From Planctomycetota bacterium (lineage in GTDB: Bacteria; Planctomycetota; PLA2; JAEUHO01), in NCBI GenBank assembly GCA_020631815.1, contig JACKGW010000002.1, positions 1 through 64,000 on the forward strand: 64,000 bases of DNA, read 5' to 3'. A program made the translations under genes and the position numbers. This document shows, in pieces, positions 16,165 through 25,298 of this stretch. The stretch's first letter is position 1. Each line of letters opens with the position of its first letter. The notes under the pieces are model-generated. The model saw nothing but the letters and a program-made list of their open reading frames with translations. It made no database searches and had not been told where the DNA came from.

Positions 16165-17541
16165 ATGTCCGAGATCCAGATGTCCGACTTCATGGGTCGC
16201 GTCGTCGCGCTGAGCAAGCGCCGCGGCTTCGTCTACCCGTCCTCGGAGATCTACGGCGGCTTCCAGGCCACGTACGACTACGGCCCGCTCGGCGCCGAGC
16301 TCAAGCGCCTCATCAAGGCCGACTGGTGGCAGGCCATGGTCGGGAACCGCGACGACGTCGTGGGCCTGGACGCCTCGATCCTCATGTCCCCGCGCGTCTG
16401 GGAGGCCTCCGGCCACGTGGACGGCTTCAACGACCCGATGGTGGACTGCAAGAAGTGCAAGGCGCGCTTCCGCGCCGACAAGCTCGACGAGTCCCGCTGC
16501 CCCGAGAAGCCCAGCAAGCAGCCGGGCGCATGCGGCGGCGAGCTCACCGAGCCGCGCCAGTTCAACATGATGTTCAAGACCAAGGCGGGCCCCGTCGACG
16601 ACAGCGCCGCCACGTGCTACCTGCGCCCCGAGACGGCCCAGGGCATCTTCGTGAACTTCAAGAACGTCATGGAGACCACGCGCGTCAAGATCCCCTTCGG
16701 CATCGCGCAGATCGGCAAGGCGTTCCGCAACGAGATCGTGACCGGCAACCAGCTGTTCCGGATGCGCGAGTTCGAGCAGATGGAGATGGAGTTCTTCTGC
16801 GCGCCGGGCACCGAGCTCGAGTGGTACCGCTACTGGCGCGACGAGCGCCTGCGCTGGTGGCAGGAGCTGGGCATCCGCCGCGAGCGGCTCAAGTTCTACG
16901 AACAGACCGACGAGGAGCTGGCGCACTACGCCAACGCCTGCGCCGACGTCGAGTACGAGTACCCGTGGGGGTTCGACGAGGTCGAGGGCATCGCCAGCCG
17001 TACGGACTACGACCTCAAGCGCCACGCCGAGGTCAGCGGCCGCCCGCTCGCGTACCACGACCTCGAGAGCAAGCAGTGGATCGTGCCCTACGTGGTGGAG
17101 CCGTCGTGCGGCGTCGACCGCTGCTTCCTCACGATCCTCTGCGACGCCTACGACGAGCAGACCAAGCCCAACGGCGAGAAGCGCACGGTGCTCCACCTGC
17201 ACCCCAAGCTGGCCCCGATCCAGCTGGGCGTGTTCCCGCTGGTCAAGAAGGACGGCATGCCGGAGATCGCCGAGCGCATCCGCGCCGATCTCAAGCGCAC
17301 GTTCCGCACGGCCTACGACGAGGGCGGCTCCATCGGCAAGCGCTACAGCCGTCTCGACGAGATCGGCACGCCGTGGGGCATCACCATCGACGGGCAGACC
17401 GTCGAGGACGGCACCGTCACGCTGCGCGATCGCGACGCGATGACGCAGGAGCGCGTGCAGCCCGAGCAGCTCACGGCGATCCTGCTGGAGCGGTTGGCCG
17501 GCTACGACCGGGCCAAGGCCGCGATCGTCCCGGAGGCGTGA
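16165..17541 (+). CDS. glyQS: Glycyl-tRNA synthetase, single-chain dimeric type
   Basis: Charges tRNA-Gly with glycine. The 458-residue protein is the class II homodimeric (archaeal/eukaryotic-like) form, not the alpha2beta2 bacterial form. It starts RRGFVYPSSEIYGGFQATYDYGPLGAELK. Class II motif 2 is visible as FGIAQIGKAFRNEIVTGNQLFRMREFEQMEMEFF and motif 3 near the C-terminal half. A CKKC...CPE...C set (about residues 93-120) looks like a zinc site. GAGGAG precedes the ATG. The presence of this form fits several bacterial phyla including Planctomycetota. Confidence 0.94.
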   Translation: MSEIQMSDFMGRVVALSKRRGFVYPSSEIYGGFQATYDYGPLGAELKRLIKADWWQAMVGNRDDVVGLDASILMSPRVWEASGHVDGFNDPMVDCKKCKARFRADKLDESRCPEKPSKQPGACGGELTEPRQFNMMFKTKAGPVDDSAATCYLRPETAQGIFVNFKNVMETTRVKIPFGIAQIGKAFRNEIVTGNQLFRMREFEQMEMEFFCAPGTELEWYRYWRDERLRWWQELGIRRERLKFYEQTDEELAHYANACADVEYEYPWGFDEVEGIASRTDYDLKRHAEVSGRPLAYHDLESKQWIVPYVVEPSCGVDRCFLTILCDAYDEQTKPNGEKRTVLHLHPKLAPIQLGVFPLVKKDGMPEIAERIRADLKRTFRTAYDEGGSIGKRYSRLDEIGTPWGITIDGQTVEDGTVTLRDRDAMTQERVQPEQLTAILLERLAGYDRAKAAIVPEA

Positions 17542-17545
17542 CGTG

Positions 17546-17983
17546 ATGCGCGCAGGCAGCGTCCTCATGCTGCTGGCCTTGGCGTGCCTGGCGCTGGGCG
17601 CCTGCGCCGGCACCGGCACGGGTGGCCCGCCGTCGCCCACGGCGCGCGCTGCCACGAACGCCGTGCACCCGCGCTTGCGTGGCACGCTCGAGCACGTGGC
17701 AGCACTGCGCGCCCTGGGCCCCGCGGCGCTGGACCAGACCGCGCCGTTGATCGACGAGGGCATCGCGTTGCTCGAAGCCCGCATGCCGCACGACGTGGCG
17801 CGTCCCGACGTGGTGCGCTGGCAGGCCTCGCGCGAGGCGTACGGCGCGGCGCTCAAGGACGTGATCTACGCGCGGGACGCCCGCGATCCGGCCGCGCTCG
17901 ACAGCGCGCTGTTGCGTCTGGACGGCGCGGCCCGGCGCTGGTCGGACGCGCACCTGGGGCTGGCGCCGGAGAGCAGTCTCTAG
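17546..17983 (+). CDS. Small lipoprotein of unknown function
   Basis: About 145 residues with a clear lipoprotein signal (hydrophobic run ending LALGAC, then AGTGTGG), so it should be lipid-anchored in the envelope. The mature part is Ala/Arg/Asp-rich and predicted helical. I recognise no domain. It begins 4 bases after the synthetase stop and is probably co-transcribed. A GTG at 17543 is an alternative start 6 bases from GGAGG; the ATG at 17546 has 9-base spacing. Confidence 0.65.
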   Translation: MRAGSVLMLLALACLALGACAGTGTGGPPSPTARAATNAVHPRLRGTLEHVAALRALGPAALDQTAPLIDEGIALLEARMPHDVARPDVVRWQASREAYGAALKDVIYARDARDPAALDSALLRLDGAARRWSDAHLGLAPESSL

Positions 17984-18031
17984 CGCGCCCTCGGGCCGCC
18001 TGCTGCTCGGGCCACCTACTCCTCAGGGCAC

Positions 18032-20791
18032 CTACTCTTCGGGGACGTGGATCAGCTCGCCCTTGCCGGCCTGGGCGAGCAGCGCCAGCTGGGGCAGGTC
18101 CACGTTGAGCAGGCCGATGGCCACGACGTTCAGGCGCACCTTGGTGAAGCGCTGCACGTCCTCCATCCACGAGATCAGCTCGGGCATGGACGTGATCTCG
18201 CCGCGCGTCGGACGCCCGTCGGTGACGAACCACACGGTGTCGGGACCGTCCACGAGGGGCGCATCCAGCGTAGGTCGATCACCCAGCCCCAGGGCCGCCT
18301 TCAGGGCGCCGTGGAAGTTGGTCTCGCCGTCGGGCCGCTGGCGGTCCAGCTCGGCCAGGGCCGCACGCACGTTGGAGGCGCTGGCCGGAACGAGTCGGTC
18401 TTTCCACTCCCGGACGGCGCTGTCGAAGAAGACGAGGTCCATCTCCGTGCGCGGGTCGAGCGCTTCGATCGTGGCGCGCAGGGCGGCCTTGGCCAGCTCC
18501 ATGCGCGTGCCTTCCGTAGGGAGCCCCCCCAAGCGCGCCGCGTCGGCCGCGGGCACCTTCATGGTCAGCTCCATGGAGCCGCTCGTGTCGAGCACGAAGG
18601 CCACACGCCGCGAGTAGAAGCGGTGGCCATAGTGATGCGGCTCGTCCTCGGGGGGTGGCGGCGGCGCGTAGCGGTCGTCGCCCGGCGTGGGCTCGCGCGC
18701 GGGCGGGGGCGGCAGGCCGCCCAGCCGCTCGACCTCCGCCTTCCACCAGCGCGCCCAGGCCTCGGCGTCCGGGCCTTCGTCGTGGTCGGTCAGACGCTTC
18801 AGCGCGACGAGCAAATCGCCTTTGAGGCGACCGTCCTCGGTGCGCAGACGCTCGATCAGCGGCTCGACCGCCTCGCCGGTGCCCAGCACGCCCAGTGCCC
18901 GCACGGCCGTGAGCCGCACCTGCCAGGCACGGTGGCCCAGGCGCGCGACCAACACCTTCGTGGCGTCGGCGCTACGGCCGGGGAACCGCATGAGGGCATC
19001 GGCGATCGAGAGGAACGCGCGCGGCTCCTTGTCATCGAGCGCTGCCAAGAGCGGCGCCCGGCTGGCGCGATCTGCGATGGCCGCCAGTGCCCACGCCGCG
19101 TTGGCTCGCACGAGCGGGTGTCGGTCGGCGAGCAGCTGCTCGAGGGGGAAGCGCGCGTCGACGAGCGCCAGCTTGCCCAGCACGCGCGCGAGTCCCGCTC
19201 GCACGAGCGGACGACGATTCTGCTGCAGCTCGACGACCAGCTGACCCAGGCAACCCTCGTCCTCGGTCTTGGCCAAGAGCAAGACGATGCCCTCGCGCAC
19301 CAGGTCGGAGCGATGCTCGAGCAGCGGCAGCAGGACGGGCACCTGCTCGGGCAGCGTCACGCGCTCCAGGCCGCGCACGTAGCCGGCGATCCACGTGGGG
19401 TCTTCGTGGGTCTTCAGCTGGTCGGCGATGCGGTCCGCGCGCGGCGGGCCTTCCTCGTCGCCCGCGGCGCCGAGGTGGGCCAGGTCGCCCTTCACGAACG
19501 CCCTCCAGCGCGCGTCGTAGGCCTCGGGCGCCTCGCCCAGCACGTCGCGGAAGGCCGCCGTCTCGTCGCGCCCCTCGCGCAGCGCCCCCAGCAGGGCCCG
19601 CCAGCGGTCGCGGTCGTCGCGCAGGCCGGTCTCGACGAGCGACCACGCGCGAAGGTGGTCCGCCCACTCGAGGTCGGACAGCGAGTTCTTGGCGAAGAAG
19701 GACTCGATGGGTGGCAGCGGCTTCTTCAGCAGCAGATCGAGGCGGTGCGGCCACGCATCGCGCGGGCCGTTGGCGCCGCCCTTCTCGCCCACGCAGTAGG
19801 TGGCGTACCCATCCTGCAAGGGCCGCATCTTCTGCAGCGTGTGGGCGGCGCCGCACCAGGCCCAGCGCGGGCAGCGGTCTTCGAAGCCGTTGGCCAGCAG
19901 CCAGCACGAGAACGCGATGTGGCCGATCTGGTGGCGGATGTAGCCGTGGACGTTGCGATCGCTGGCTTCCTTCTGCGCACTGACCACCAAGCCGTTGCCG
20001 CAGAAGCCGTCGGCGATGCGGTCGTTGTAGGCGTACGCGTAGTTCATGTGGATGCCCGGGCCGCCGAAGTAGCGCGCCCCGATGGCGTCGAACTCGCGCG
20101 CGGAGTCCACCACGTAGATCGCCGTGGGCCGGTCCTCCACGAGCGTGCCGCCGAACAGGTGCAGGAAGTCCGAGCGCGCCCGCTCGCCGCGCTCCAACGT
20201 GAGGTGCGCCACTTCGTGCGACGACATGAGGCGACGCGTGTTCTTGCTCGTGGTGAGCTTCAGCTTCTTGTGCAGGTTCGTGACGGCGTAGTAGTGCGGC
20301 GACCACGCCACGACGAGCTCGCCCGAGAGGGTCTTGGCTTCCGCCTCGCGACGCGTCTCGAGCTTGGCGGTGATCGTGGGATCGCGCGGAACCAGCGCGT
20401 CGCAGTCGGTGGTGGTCGCGTCGCACACCGAGCAGCGGATGCCCCAGGCCCAGGCATGGCGCTTCCAGAAGGACGCCTCGTCGCGGGCGCTCCAGCACGA
20501 CAGCGGCTGGCCTTCGGGGGGCGGCTTGCTGCGACAGTCGCCGCCGGCACGCTCGAGGCCGCAGATCGACTCGTCCTCCGGTCCGGGGAACGGGGCGCGC
20601 AGGTAGGCCCACGTGGACTGGCCCTGGTAGCACAGACAGCGTCCGGGGACGCGCCGCTCTTCCCAGGAATCCCCGCGAACGACGGGCGCCGGCAGCCACG
20701 CCACGAGCAGCAGGACGAAGCCCGCGCCCGCGAGCAGGAGCGCGGCGCGCGGGCGGCGGGGGAGCCGGGCAGGACGTGGGGCGAAAGCCAT
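18032..20791 (-). CDS. Exported HEAT-repeat and von Willebrand A domain protein with an HExxH motif
   Basis: A 919-residue protein. The ATG at 20791 opens a membrane/signal segment (residues 17-37). A Cys-rich region (52-123) follows. At 192-196 there is HEVAH, an HExxH zinc-peptidase-like motif, and at 287-291 HQIGH. HEAT repeats run from about 455 to 680. A proline-rich linker leads to a VWA domain (728-915) with the metal-site motif VLDTSGSMEL (732-741) and WFVTDGRPTRGE. The arrangement suggests a periplasmic or surface protein combining a peptidase-like module with adhesion or scaffolding modules. Catalysis is uncertain because the third zinc ligand is not identified. Confidence 0.72.
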   Translation of the reverse strand: MAFAPRPARLPRRPRAALLLAGAGFVLLLVAWLPAPVVRGDSWEERRVPGRCLCYQGQSTWAYLRAPFPGPEDESICGLERAGGDCRSKPPPEGQPLSCWSARDEASFWKRHAWAWGIRCSVCDATTTDCDALVPRDPTITAKLETRREAEAKTLSGELVVAWSPHYYAVTNLHKKLKLTTSKNTRRLMSSHEVAHLTLERGERARSDFLHLFGGTLVEDRPTAIYVVDSAREFDAIGARYFGGPGIHMNYAYAYNDRIADGFCGNGLVVSAQKEASDRNVHGYIRHQIGHIAFSCWLLANGFEDRCPRWAWCGAAHTLQKMRPLQDGYATYCVGEKGGANGPRDAWPHRLDLLLKKPLPPIESFFAKNSLSDLEWADHLRAWSLVETGLRDDRDRWRALLGALREGRDETAAFRDVLGEAPEAYDARWRAFVKGDLAHLGAAGDEEGPPRADRIADQLKTHEDPTWIAGYVRGLERVTLPEQVPVLLPLLEHRSDLVREGIVLLLAKTEDEGCLGQLVVELQQNRRPLVRAGLARVLGKLALVDARFPLEQLLADRHPLVRANAAWALAAIADRASRAPLLAALDDKEPRAFLSIADALMRFPGRSADATKVLVARLGHRAWQVRLTAVRALGVLGTGEAVEPLIERLRTEDGRLKGDLLVALKRLTDHDEGPDAEAWARWWKAEVERLGGLPPPPAREPTPGDDRYAPPPPPEDEPHHYGHRFYSRRVAFVLDTSGSMELTMKVPAADAARLGGLPTEGTRMELAKAALRATIEALDPRTEMDLVFFDSAVREWKDRLVPASASNVRAALAELDRQRPDGETNFHGALKAALGLGDRPTLDAPLVDGPDTVWFVTDGRPTRGEITSMPELISWMEDVQRFTKVRLNVVAIGLLNVDLPQLALLAQAGKGELIHVPEE

Positions 20792-20892
20792 CGGCAAGAC
20801 TCGCGAACGCCCGCGGACGTACCGTGTCCGATGGACGTGCCGGCCCAGCGTAGCCGCCTCGCAGGCGCTGCGGCCGCGAACGGAGGTCCCTG

Positions 20893-21735
20893 ATGCAAGC
20901 CGATCCCGTCGCCACCCGCGGCCCCCAAGCACTGGCGGTCGTGGCCCTGCTCGCCCTGGCCACGCTGTCGGCCCCGCCGGCCCAGGCCGAAGACGGGCGC
21001 CCGTTCAACGTCGTCTCGGGCTACCTCGACGAGCCCGTGCTCGGCGCGCGCCGCGTGAAGATGGAGGGGTTCCTCGCCGGCAACGCGCTCCTCGAGCTGG
21101 ACCCCAACCGCTGCCAGCTGGACGAGTTCGGCGACCCGACGATCTGCACGCGCATGGCCGCACGGCGGCTCGAGGTCACGCTGCGCCGCGCCAAGCTCGC
21201 CGATCCGCGGGGGCACGGCAGAGAGCTGTACGCCGTCGCGGGCCTGCCCCGTGAGGGCGACAGCTCGCCCGGCCCCAAGCTGTTCCTCGTGGCGCCGCCT
21301 GCGGGCTCGCCCGACACGTGGCGCTTGGTCGTGGACGGCGGTGACGCGGGCCGCCGCGTCGTGTTGCTCGAGGCACGGCCTGCGCCGCCGAGCGGAGGCG
21401 CTCCCCGCCCGCCGGGCGTGGCCCCCAGGCCGGATCCGGACACGAAGCACCTCTGCAGCAACGCGCGGTACTCGGCGCGTTGGGCCGACGGCATGGTCAC
21501 CATCGAAGCCCAGATGGACCTGCCGACGCCGGGCTACGAGGTGCGCTTCGAGCGCAGCCCGCTGCGCATCTGGCCGCCGCAGCATCTGCTGATCTGCATC
21601 CCCCCGGACGGCATCGTCGCCCAGGTCATCGTGCCGGCGACGGTCACCACCACCTTCAAGGCCGACGAACCGCCCGCCGAAGTCGTCGTGCGCGACCGCC
21701 AAGGTGCGCACAAAGTGCCGGTCACGACGAAGTAG
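20893..21735 (+). CDS. Exported protein of unknown function
   Basis: A 280-residue protein with a signal peptide (hydrophobic 13-27, cleavage after PAQA, residue 32). The mature part has about four cysteines, in two well-separated pairs, and predicted beta strands. A Pro-rich linker (about 162-180) separates two halves. No family recognised. It is divergent from the HEAT-VWA gene across 101 bases and ends just before a long inverted repeat. Confidence 0.65.
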   Translation: MQADPVATRGPQALAVVALLALATLSAPPAQAEDGRPFNVVSGYLDEPVLGARRVKMEGFLAGNALLELDPNRCQLDEFGDPTICTRMAARRLEVTLRRAKLADPRGHGRELYAVAGLPREGDSSPGPKLFLVAPPAGSPDTWRLVVDGGDAGRRVVLLEARPAPPSGGAPRPPGVAPRPDPDTKHLCSNARYSARWADGMVTIEAQMDLPTPGYEVRFERSPLRIWPPQHLLICIPPDGIVAQVIVPATVTTTFKADEPPAEVVVRDRQGAHKVPVTTK

Positions 21736-21741
21736 AAGGGC

Positions 21742-21912
21742 AGGTGCCTGATCCCGCGCAGCGGAGCCACACCGTGGCGACGCGGGGCGCGGGGTCTGGC
21801 TCCGCCCGGGGGCGTGCCTACGCGAAGGGCACCGGGGCGGGCGAACGGCGCTCTCCGGAGTCAGACCCGGCGCCCCGCGTCGCTACGCTCCGCTGCGCCG
21901 GATCAGACACCT
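21742..21912. repeat. Long inverted repeat (REP-like), copy A
   Basis: Left arm 21742-21803 and right arm 21857-21912 are near-perfect reverse complements apart from a short insertion in the left arm. About 53 bases separate them, so transcripts could form a hairpin of some 170 nt. Each arm carries two TCTGA-type motifs (for example GGATCAGACACC and GAGTCAGACCC on the right). It sits between the convergent stops of the 20893 gene and pyrG and probably stops transcription from both sides. A related element lies at 61551-61682. Confidence 0.85.
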
Positions 21913-21936
21913 CCGCGCGCGAGCTGCGCGTTCGCG

Positions 21937-23562
21937 CTAGTCCCGCGCGGCGGCCGCCACGCTCACGCCCTTGTGGGCCAGGGCGGCTTCGATGAAGCCG
22001 CGGAAGAGCGGGTGCGGGCGCGTGGGCTTGCTCTTGAACTCGGGGTGGAACTGCACGCCGATGAAGTAGGGGTGGTTGGCCAGCTCGACGATCTCGACGA
22101 GATCGCGCTCGGGGTTGGTGCCCGCGATGACGAGCCCCGCGGCCTCGAGGCGCTCGCGGTAGGCGTTGTTGAACTCGTAGCGGTGGCGGTGGCGCTCGCT
22201 GATCGACTCGTCGCCGTAGAGCGAGCGGGATCGCGTGCCAGCGCGGAGCAGGCAGCGGTACGCCCCGAGGCGCATCGTGCCGCCCTTCTCGAGGCCCTCT
22301 TGGTCCGGCATCAGGTCGATCACCGGATGGGGCGAGTCAGGGTTGAACTCGGCCGAGTCGGCGCCCTCGAGATGCGCGACGTTGCGCGAGAACTCGATGA
22401 CGGCGCACTGCATACCCAGGCACAGGCCGAGGAACGGCACGTTGTTCTCACGCGCCCAGCGGATGGCCGCGATCTTGCCCTCGATGCCGCGCTTGCCGAA
22501 GCCGCCCGGCACGACCACCCCGTGCACGCCACCGAGCCGCTCGGCGATGTTGCCGGCCTTCAAGTCCTCGCTGCCGACGCGACGGATGCGGACCTTGTGC
22601 TCGCACGCGAAGCCGCCATGGGCCAGCGACTCGTTGACGCTCTTGTAGGCGTCGCCGAGCTCGATGTACTTGCCGACCAACGCGACCTCGACCTGGCCGC
22701 GCGGGTTGCGGATGCGCTCCAACAGCTCGTGGTAGCGCTCGAGCTTGAGCTCGCCCGAGGGCAGCGAGAGCCGGTCCACGATGAGGCGGTCCAAGCGCTG
22801 CTCGGCGAGCATCTGCGGCAGCTCGTAGATGCTGGTGGGCACGTCCTGCTCTTCCACGACGCTGCCCGTGGGCACGTTGCAGAACAGGGACAGCTTCTTC
22901 TTCATGTCCTCGTCGAGCGGCAGCTCCGTACGGCAGATGAGCACGTCGGGCTGGATGCCGATCTCGCGCAGCTTCTGCACGCTGTGCTGGCTCGGCTTGC
23001 TCTTGAGCTCGCCGCTGGTGCGCAGGTACGGGATGTACGTGAGGTGCGCGACCATGGCGTTCTCGCGACCGACGTCCAGCAGGAACTGGCGAATGGCCTC
23101 GAGGAACGGCAGGCCCTCGATGTCGCCGACGGTGCCACCCAGCTCGCAGATGAGGACGTCGGCGTCGCCGGCGCCGCGGCGGATGGCGGCCTTGATCTCG
23201 TCGGTGACGTGCGGGATCACCTGGACCGTGCGTCCGAGGTAGTCGCCGCGGCGCTCCTTCGCGATGATCGTCGAGTAGATCTTGCCGGTGGTGTAGTTGC
23301 TGTCCTTGGTGAGGATGGCGCCCGACGTGAACCGCTCGTAGTGGCCCAGGTCGAGGTCGGTCTCGGCGCCGTCCTCGGTGACGTAGACCTCACCGTGCTG
23401 GTAGGGCGACATCGTGCCCGGGTCGACGTTGAGGTACGGGTCCAGCTTCTGGTGCTGGACCCGGATGCCCCGGCCTTCCAAGAGGAGGCCCATCGCGGCG
23501 GAGGTGAGCCCCTTGCCGAGGCTCGAGACGACCCCACCAGTCACGAAGATGTACTTCGTCAC
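21937..23562 (-). CDS. pyrG: CTP synthase
   Basis: Makes CTP from UTP, ATP and glutamine. The 541-residue length is standard. The synthetase domain begins TKYIFVTGGVVSSLGKGLTSAAMG. Further motifs are QKLDPYLNVDPGTMSPYQHGEVYVTEDGAETDLDLGHYERF and the CELGGTVGDIEGLPFLEAIRQ segment. The C-terminal class I glutamine amidotransferase has PGGFGKRG, the nucleophile elbow FLGLCLGMQ and HPEF. The start is GTG at 23562. In the same leftward cluster kdsB lies 52 bases upstream, which suits CTP being the co-substrate of KdsB. Confidence 0.97.
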   Translation of the reverse strand: MTKYIFVTGGVVSSLGKGLTSAAMGLLLEGRGIRVQHQKLDPYLNVDPGTMSPYQHGEVYVTEDGAETDLDLGHYERFTSGAILTKDSNYTTGKIYSTIIAKERRGDYLGRTVQVIPHVTDEIKAAIRRGAGDADVLICELGGTVGDIEGLPFLEAIRQFLLDVGRENAMVAHLTYIPYLRTSGELKSKPSQHSVQKLREIGIQPDVLICRTELPLDEDMKKKLSLFCNVPTGSVVEEQDVPTSIYELPQMLAEQRLDRLIVDRLSLPSGELKLERYHELLERIRNPRGQVEVALVGKYIELGDAYKSVNESLAHGGFACEHKVRIRRVGSEDLKAGNIAERLGGVHGVVVPGGFGKRGIEGKIAAIRWARENNVPFLGLCLGMQCAVIEFSRNVAHLEGADSAEFNPDSPHPVIDLMPDQEGLEKGGTMRLGAYRCLLRAGTRSRSLYGDESISERHRHRYEFNNAYRERLEAAGLVIAGTNPERDLVEIVELANHPYFIGVQFHPEFKSKPTRPHPLFRGFIEAALAHKGVSVAAAARD

Positions 23563-23614
23563 GACCGTGCTCCCACGGGTAAAGGCAGACCCTACACCCG
23601 CCCGGTCGGGGAGC

Positions 23615-24352
23615 CTACCGAGGGTCGGGGACGCCCAGTCGGGTCCTGAGGCGCGCGAGGTCGGCGGGCGTGTCCACGCCGAATGCCGGGGCGCGGGCGC
23701 GCAGCACCCGGATCCGCCAGCCCGCATCCAGCGCGCGCAGCTGTTCGAGCCGCTCGCGCTGCTCGCCGACCCCCGGCGGCAGGGCGGTGAAGGCCTGGAG
23801 GCCGCTCCGCGGGAAGGCATAGACACCGAGGTGGTGCAGCACCTCGGTGGCCCCCGCGGCGCGCGCGTCCTCGGGGCTCGGCCAGGCCCGCTGGAACCCG
23901 ACGGCGAAGCCGTCCGCGCCCACGAGGGCCTTCACCGCGGAGGGGTCCTCGCGGTCCGCGTCGGCGGCGAAGGGGTAGGCCAGGGTGGCGAGCTCCGCCC
24001 CCCCACCGGCCACGGCGGTCGCCAGGTCGGCCAGGTCCTGGGGTTCCACGAAGGGCTCGTCGGCCTGCAGGTTGACGACGACGTCCACGTCGAGAGCGGC
24101 CGCGGCCTCCGCGCAGCGGTCGGTTCCGCTGGCGTGGTCGGCACGCGTACGGACGACGTCGCCCCCGAAGGCGCGCACCGCGGCCTCGACGCGGTCGTCG
24201 TCGGTCAGCACGAGCACGCGCTCGACGCCCGGCGCGGCGCGGGCCCGCTCCACGGTCAGCTGCACGAGGATGCGGTCCCCCACCGGGGCGATGACCTTCT
24301 CGGGCAGACGGGTGCTACCCAGGCGCGCCGGTACGAGGACGGCGTAGCGCAA
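23615..24352 (-). CDS. kdsB: CMP-KDO synthetase (3-deoxy-manno-octulosonate cytidylyltransferase)
   Basis: Activates KDO with CTP to CMP-KDO for lipopolysaccharide inner-core synthesis. The 245 residues match the family: LVPARLGSTRLPEKVIAPVGDRILVQ at the N-terminus (nucleotide loop), TDDDRV, the TRADHASGTDRCAEA segment, VNLQADEPFV (metal-binding Asp) and LHHLGVYAFPRSGLQAF. The stop is 52 bases upstream of pyrG and its start is 6 bases from the stop of the upstream lipoprotein gene, so the three genes probably share a transcript. Confidence 0.95.
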   Translation of the reverse strand: MRYAVLVPARLGSTRLPEKVIAPVGDRILVQLTVERARAAPGVERVLVLTDDDRVEAAVRAFGGDVVRTRADHASGTDRCAEAAAALDVDVVVNLQADEPFVEPQDLADLATAVAGGGAELATLAYPFAADADREDPSAVKALVGADGFAVGFQRAWPSPEDARAAGATEVLHHLGVYAFPRSGLQAFTALPPGVGEQRERLEQLRALDAGWRIRVLRARAPAFGVDTPADLARLRTRLGVPDPR

Positions 24353-24358
24353 GCAGGC

Positions 24359-25117
24359 TCAGCGACCGAGCGGGATGAGAGCCGCGCCACGCTCCACGCT
24401 CGTCACGTTGAGCGAGGCGTTCTGGTTGCGCAGCAGCATGACGGCCCGCTTGGCCTCCGAGTAGAGGGCGGGGATGTCCTTGGTCGCGGGGTTCTGTCCC
24501 TGGCCGCGCATGCTCAGCAGCGTGAGGCTCTGCGGGCCCTCCTCGATCGTGACGCGCCCGCGCGCGCTGTCCGCCATCCACTGCCCACGCTGCATGTCGG
24601 TGGGCTGCGCGAGGCGGTCGAACCCGCTTTGCTGCAGGCCGCGGACCAGCGCGACCATGTCCTGGTCGGGCACCACGGCCGTGCGCGCGAAGCGCTCGCG
24701 GTCGGCCTCGGAGCGCGGGTAGCGGATGCGCTCGGCGTCCGGATGGCTGGCATTGACCAGCGTCACGATCATGTCGGGCGCCAGGCCGCCCTGGGGCCGG
24801 CGGTACTGGCTGGTCTCGAAGAGCTCGCGCTCGCGCGCCAGCGCCTCCCACGTGACGCGGATCGCCATGCGCGGGCCGTTCGAGGGCGCCGGGCGGTAGT
24901 CCGGCAGCGTGTCGGCGAAGCGCTCGGCGTCCCGACGCACGCGCTCTTGGTCGCGCTTGCGCTTCTCCTCCTCGCGCTTGGTCTCCTGCCCCTGCAGGCG
25001 CTCGAAGAGCGTGGACTCGTCCTTGGGCTCGCTGGCGCAGCCCGTCAGGAAGGAGCACGCCGCGAACAGCGCCAGGGCCGCCGTGAGCAGGCGCAGGGAA
25101 CGGGGAGCGCAACGCAT
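24359..25117 (-). CDS. Lipoprotein of unknown function
   Basis: A 252-residue protein with a good lipobox (FLTGC at about residue 27) behind a hydrophobic signal. A Lys/Arg/Glu-rich segment (45-68) looks like a short coiled coil. The rest is mixed alpha/beta, and no named domain is recognised. It is the first gene of the lipoprotein-kdsB-pyrG series, which is compatible with an envelope role. Confidence 0.65.
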   Translation of the reverse strand: MRCAPRSLRLLTAALALFAACSFLTGCASEPKDESTLFERLQGQETKREEEKRKRDQERVRRDAERFADTLPDYRPAPSNGPRMAIRVTWEALARERELFETSQYRRPQGGLAPDMIVTLVNASHPDAERIRYPRSEADRERFARTAVVPDQDMVALVRGLQQSGFDRLAQPTDMQRGQWMADSARGRVTIEEGPQSLTLLSMRGQGQNPATKDIPALYSEAKRAVMLLRNQNASLNVTSVERGAALIPLGR

Positions 25118-25298
25118 GGACGTCCTCCCGGACTTGGCTGCAGGTCATGCCGCGACCGGATGCAGCGCACGCAAGACCTTCCGGGTCGCGGCGTCGGAGG
25201 TCAAGGTCCGCCGCTGGACGTTCCCCGGCGGAAGGGCCGCTGGAGGCGATCCAGTGCATCATGAAGCCACATCCAGCCCGGGAACTCGTGACGCCACC

